Source: Candidatus Zipacnadia bacterium (GTDB taxonomy: Bacteria; Armatimonadota; Zipacnadia; Zipacnadales; Zipacnadaceae). From it: a stretch of DNA of 15,720 bases. Made by a program: the position numbers and the translations under genes. How positions within the stretch are numbered: position 1 is the stretch's first letter; each line of letters opens with the position of its first letter. This document shows positions 15,275 to 15,720 of the stretch, piece by piece. The notes beneath the pieces were generated by a model. It did not search any database, was not told the origin of the DNA, and saw only the letters and a list, made by a program, of their open reading frames with translations. The DNA is taken from positions 1 to 15,720 of the forward strand of contig JALGTI010000176.1 in the NCBI GenBank assembly GCA_029821455.1, given 5' to 3'.

Positions 15275-15720
15275 ATGACGGCTGAGGAGAGTGTAACGGA
15301 CAATATCGAAGAGCTTCTGGAGGTGCTACCGCCGGCTGCGCGGCGCGCGTTGGCTGGCCATCCGGCCCTGGATGACCTGCTGGAGGTGGTCATTGACCTG
15401 GGGCGGCCGATTGAGGCACGCTTTCCCGAGAGCTTTGAATACCTCAGCGAAGGGCCGGCCGCCAGCGAAGATATTGCCTATGTGGTAGAGCGCGTCGGGG
15501 AGTTCGACCGCGACAACCGAGCCGGCATCGAGCGCACCCTGCATCGCATTTCAGCCATCCGTAACCGCCTGGACGATATCGTTGGGCTCACTTGCCGGGT
15601 GGGCCGGGCTGTGTTTGGCACAGTTGACATCATCCGCGACGTTGTGGTGACTGGCCGTAGTATCCTGCTGTTGGGCAAGCCTGGTGTGGGCAAGACGACT
15701 AAGCTGCGGGAGGTGGCGCG
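15275..15720 (+). CDS. SpoIIIAA/Ycf45-like P-loop ATPase (3' end outside the window)
   Basis: The first 148 residues are visible and the frame is open at the right edge. A helical N-terminal region contains LLEVLPPAARRAL and RISAIRNRLDDIVGLTCRVGRAV, followed by DIIRDVV and the Walker A loop GKPGVGKTT starting at residue 134. This arrangement matches the family of AAA-type ATPases related to sporulation protein SpoIIIAA and chloroplast Ycf45, which usually carry an R3H nucleic-acid-binding domain further on; that part is not in view. AGGAG lies 11 bases before the ATG, and a strong promoter is present. The cellular role of non-sporulation members is poorly known. It is divergent from the FG-GAP gene. 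Confidence 0.85.
   Translation, partial: MTAEESVTDNIEELLEVLPPAARRALAGHPALDDLLEVVIDLGRPIEARFPESFEYLSEGPAASEDIAYVVERVGEFDRDNRAGIERTLHRISAIRNRLDDIVGLTCRVGRAVFGTVDIIRDVVVTGRSILLLGKPGVGKTTKLREVA

Overview
This window looks like chromosomal bacterial DNA that is G+C-rich by eye. Most genes have good Shine-Dalgarno (SD) sites, and several sigma70-type promoters can be seen. Two families hint at the lineage. The large membrane protein of the DUF6785/DUF6784 type is mostly met in Armatimonadota, Planctomycetota and related uncultivated phyla. The truncated right-end gene is a SpoIIIAA/Ycf45-like P-loop ATPase, known from Cyanobacteria, Firmicutes, Chloroflexi and Armatimonadota. An Armatimonadota- or Planctomycetota-like organism is my best guess, but this is inference. 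I see no phage, IS element, tRNA, rRNA or CRISPR array.

Layout. Positions 1-2530 (+): the 3' part of a class I SAM-dependent methyltransferase, then a 665-aa polytopic DUF6785/6784 membrane protein. Positions 2557-2617: hairpins between convergent genes. Positions 2643-5814 (-): read from right to left, this is a small two-CBS-domain protein with its own promoter and a very strong terminator, then two candidate promoters, then a long leader that folds into a multi-branched RNA (4856-5050), then a six-TM/PAS histidine kinase and a receiver-only response regulator. Positions 6129-11279 (+): six co-directional genes. They are an orphan N6-adenine DNA methyltransferase catalytic domain, an aldo/keto reductase, a zinc/manganese-type ABC ATPase and its permease, a Nif3-family dinuclear-metal protein and endonuclease III (nth). 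Positions 11276-15106 (-): a 935-aa secreted FG-GAP/VCBS beta-propeller protein followed by a PfkB-type sugar kinase interrupted by a one-base frameshift. Positions 15207 to the end (+): a textbook TTGACA-17-TATACT promoter driving the SpoIIIAA-like ATPase, cut by the window edge.

How the genes may work together. The histidine kinase and receiver protein form one signalling pair without a DNA-binding output, so the response is probably passed on by protein contact. The ABC ATPase and permease overlap and form one import unit, but no substrate-binding protein is nearby. The next gene encodes a Nif3-like metal protein, followed by the Fe-S enzyme Nth, so a metal-related grouping is possible. 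The beta-propeller protein and sugar kinase are 32 bases apart and probably share a transcript.

The most unusual item is the leader RNA before the histidine kinase. Its closing helix is 21 continuous pairs long. That helix and three of the inner hairpins are complete only if transcribed from the minus strand, because G-U pairs there become A-C mismatches on the plus strand. I could not assign it to a known riboswitch or ncRNA class.
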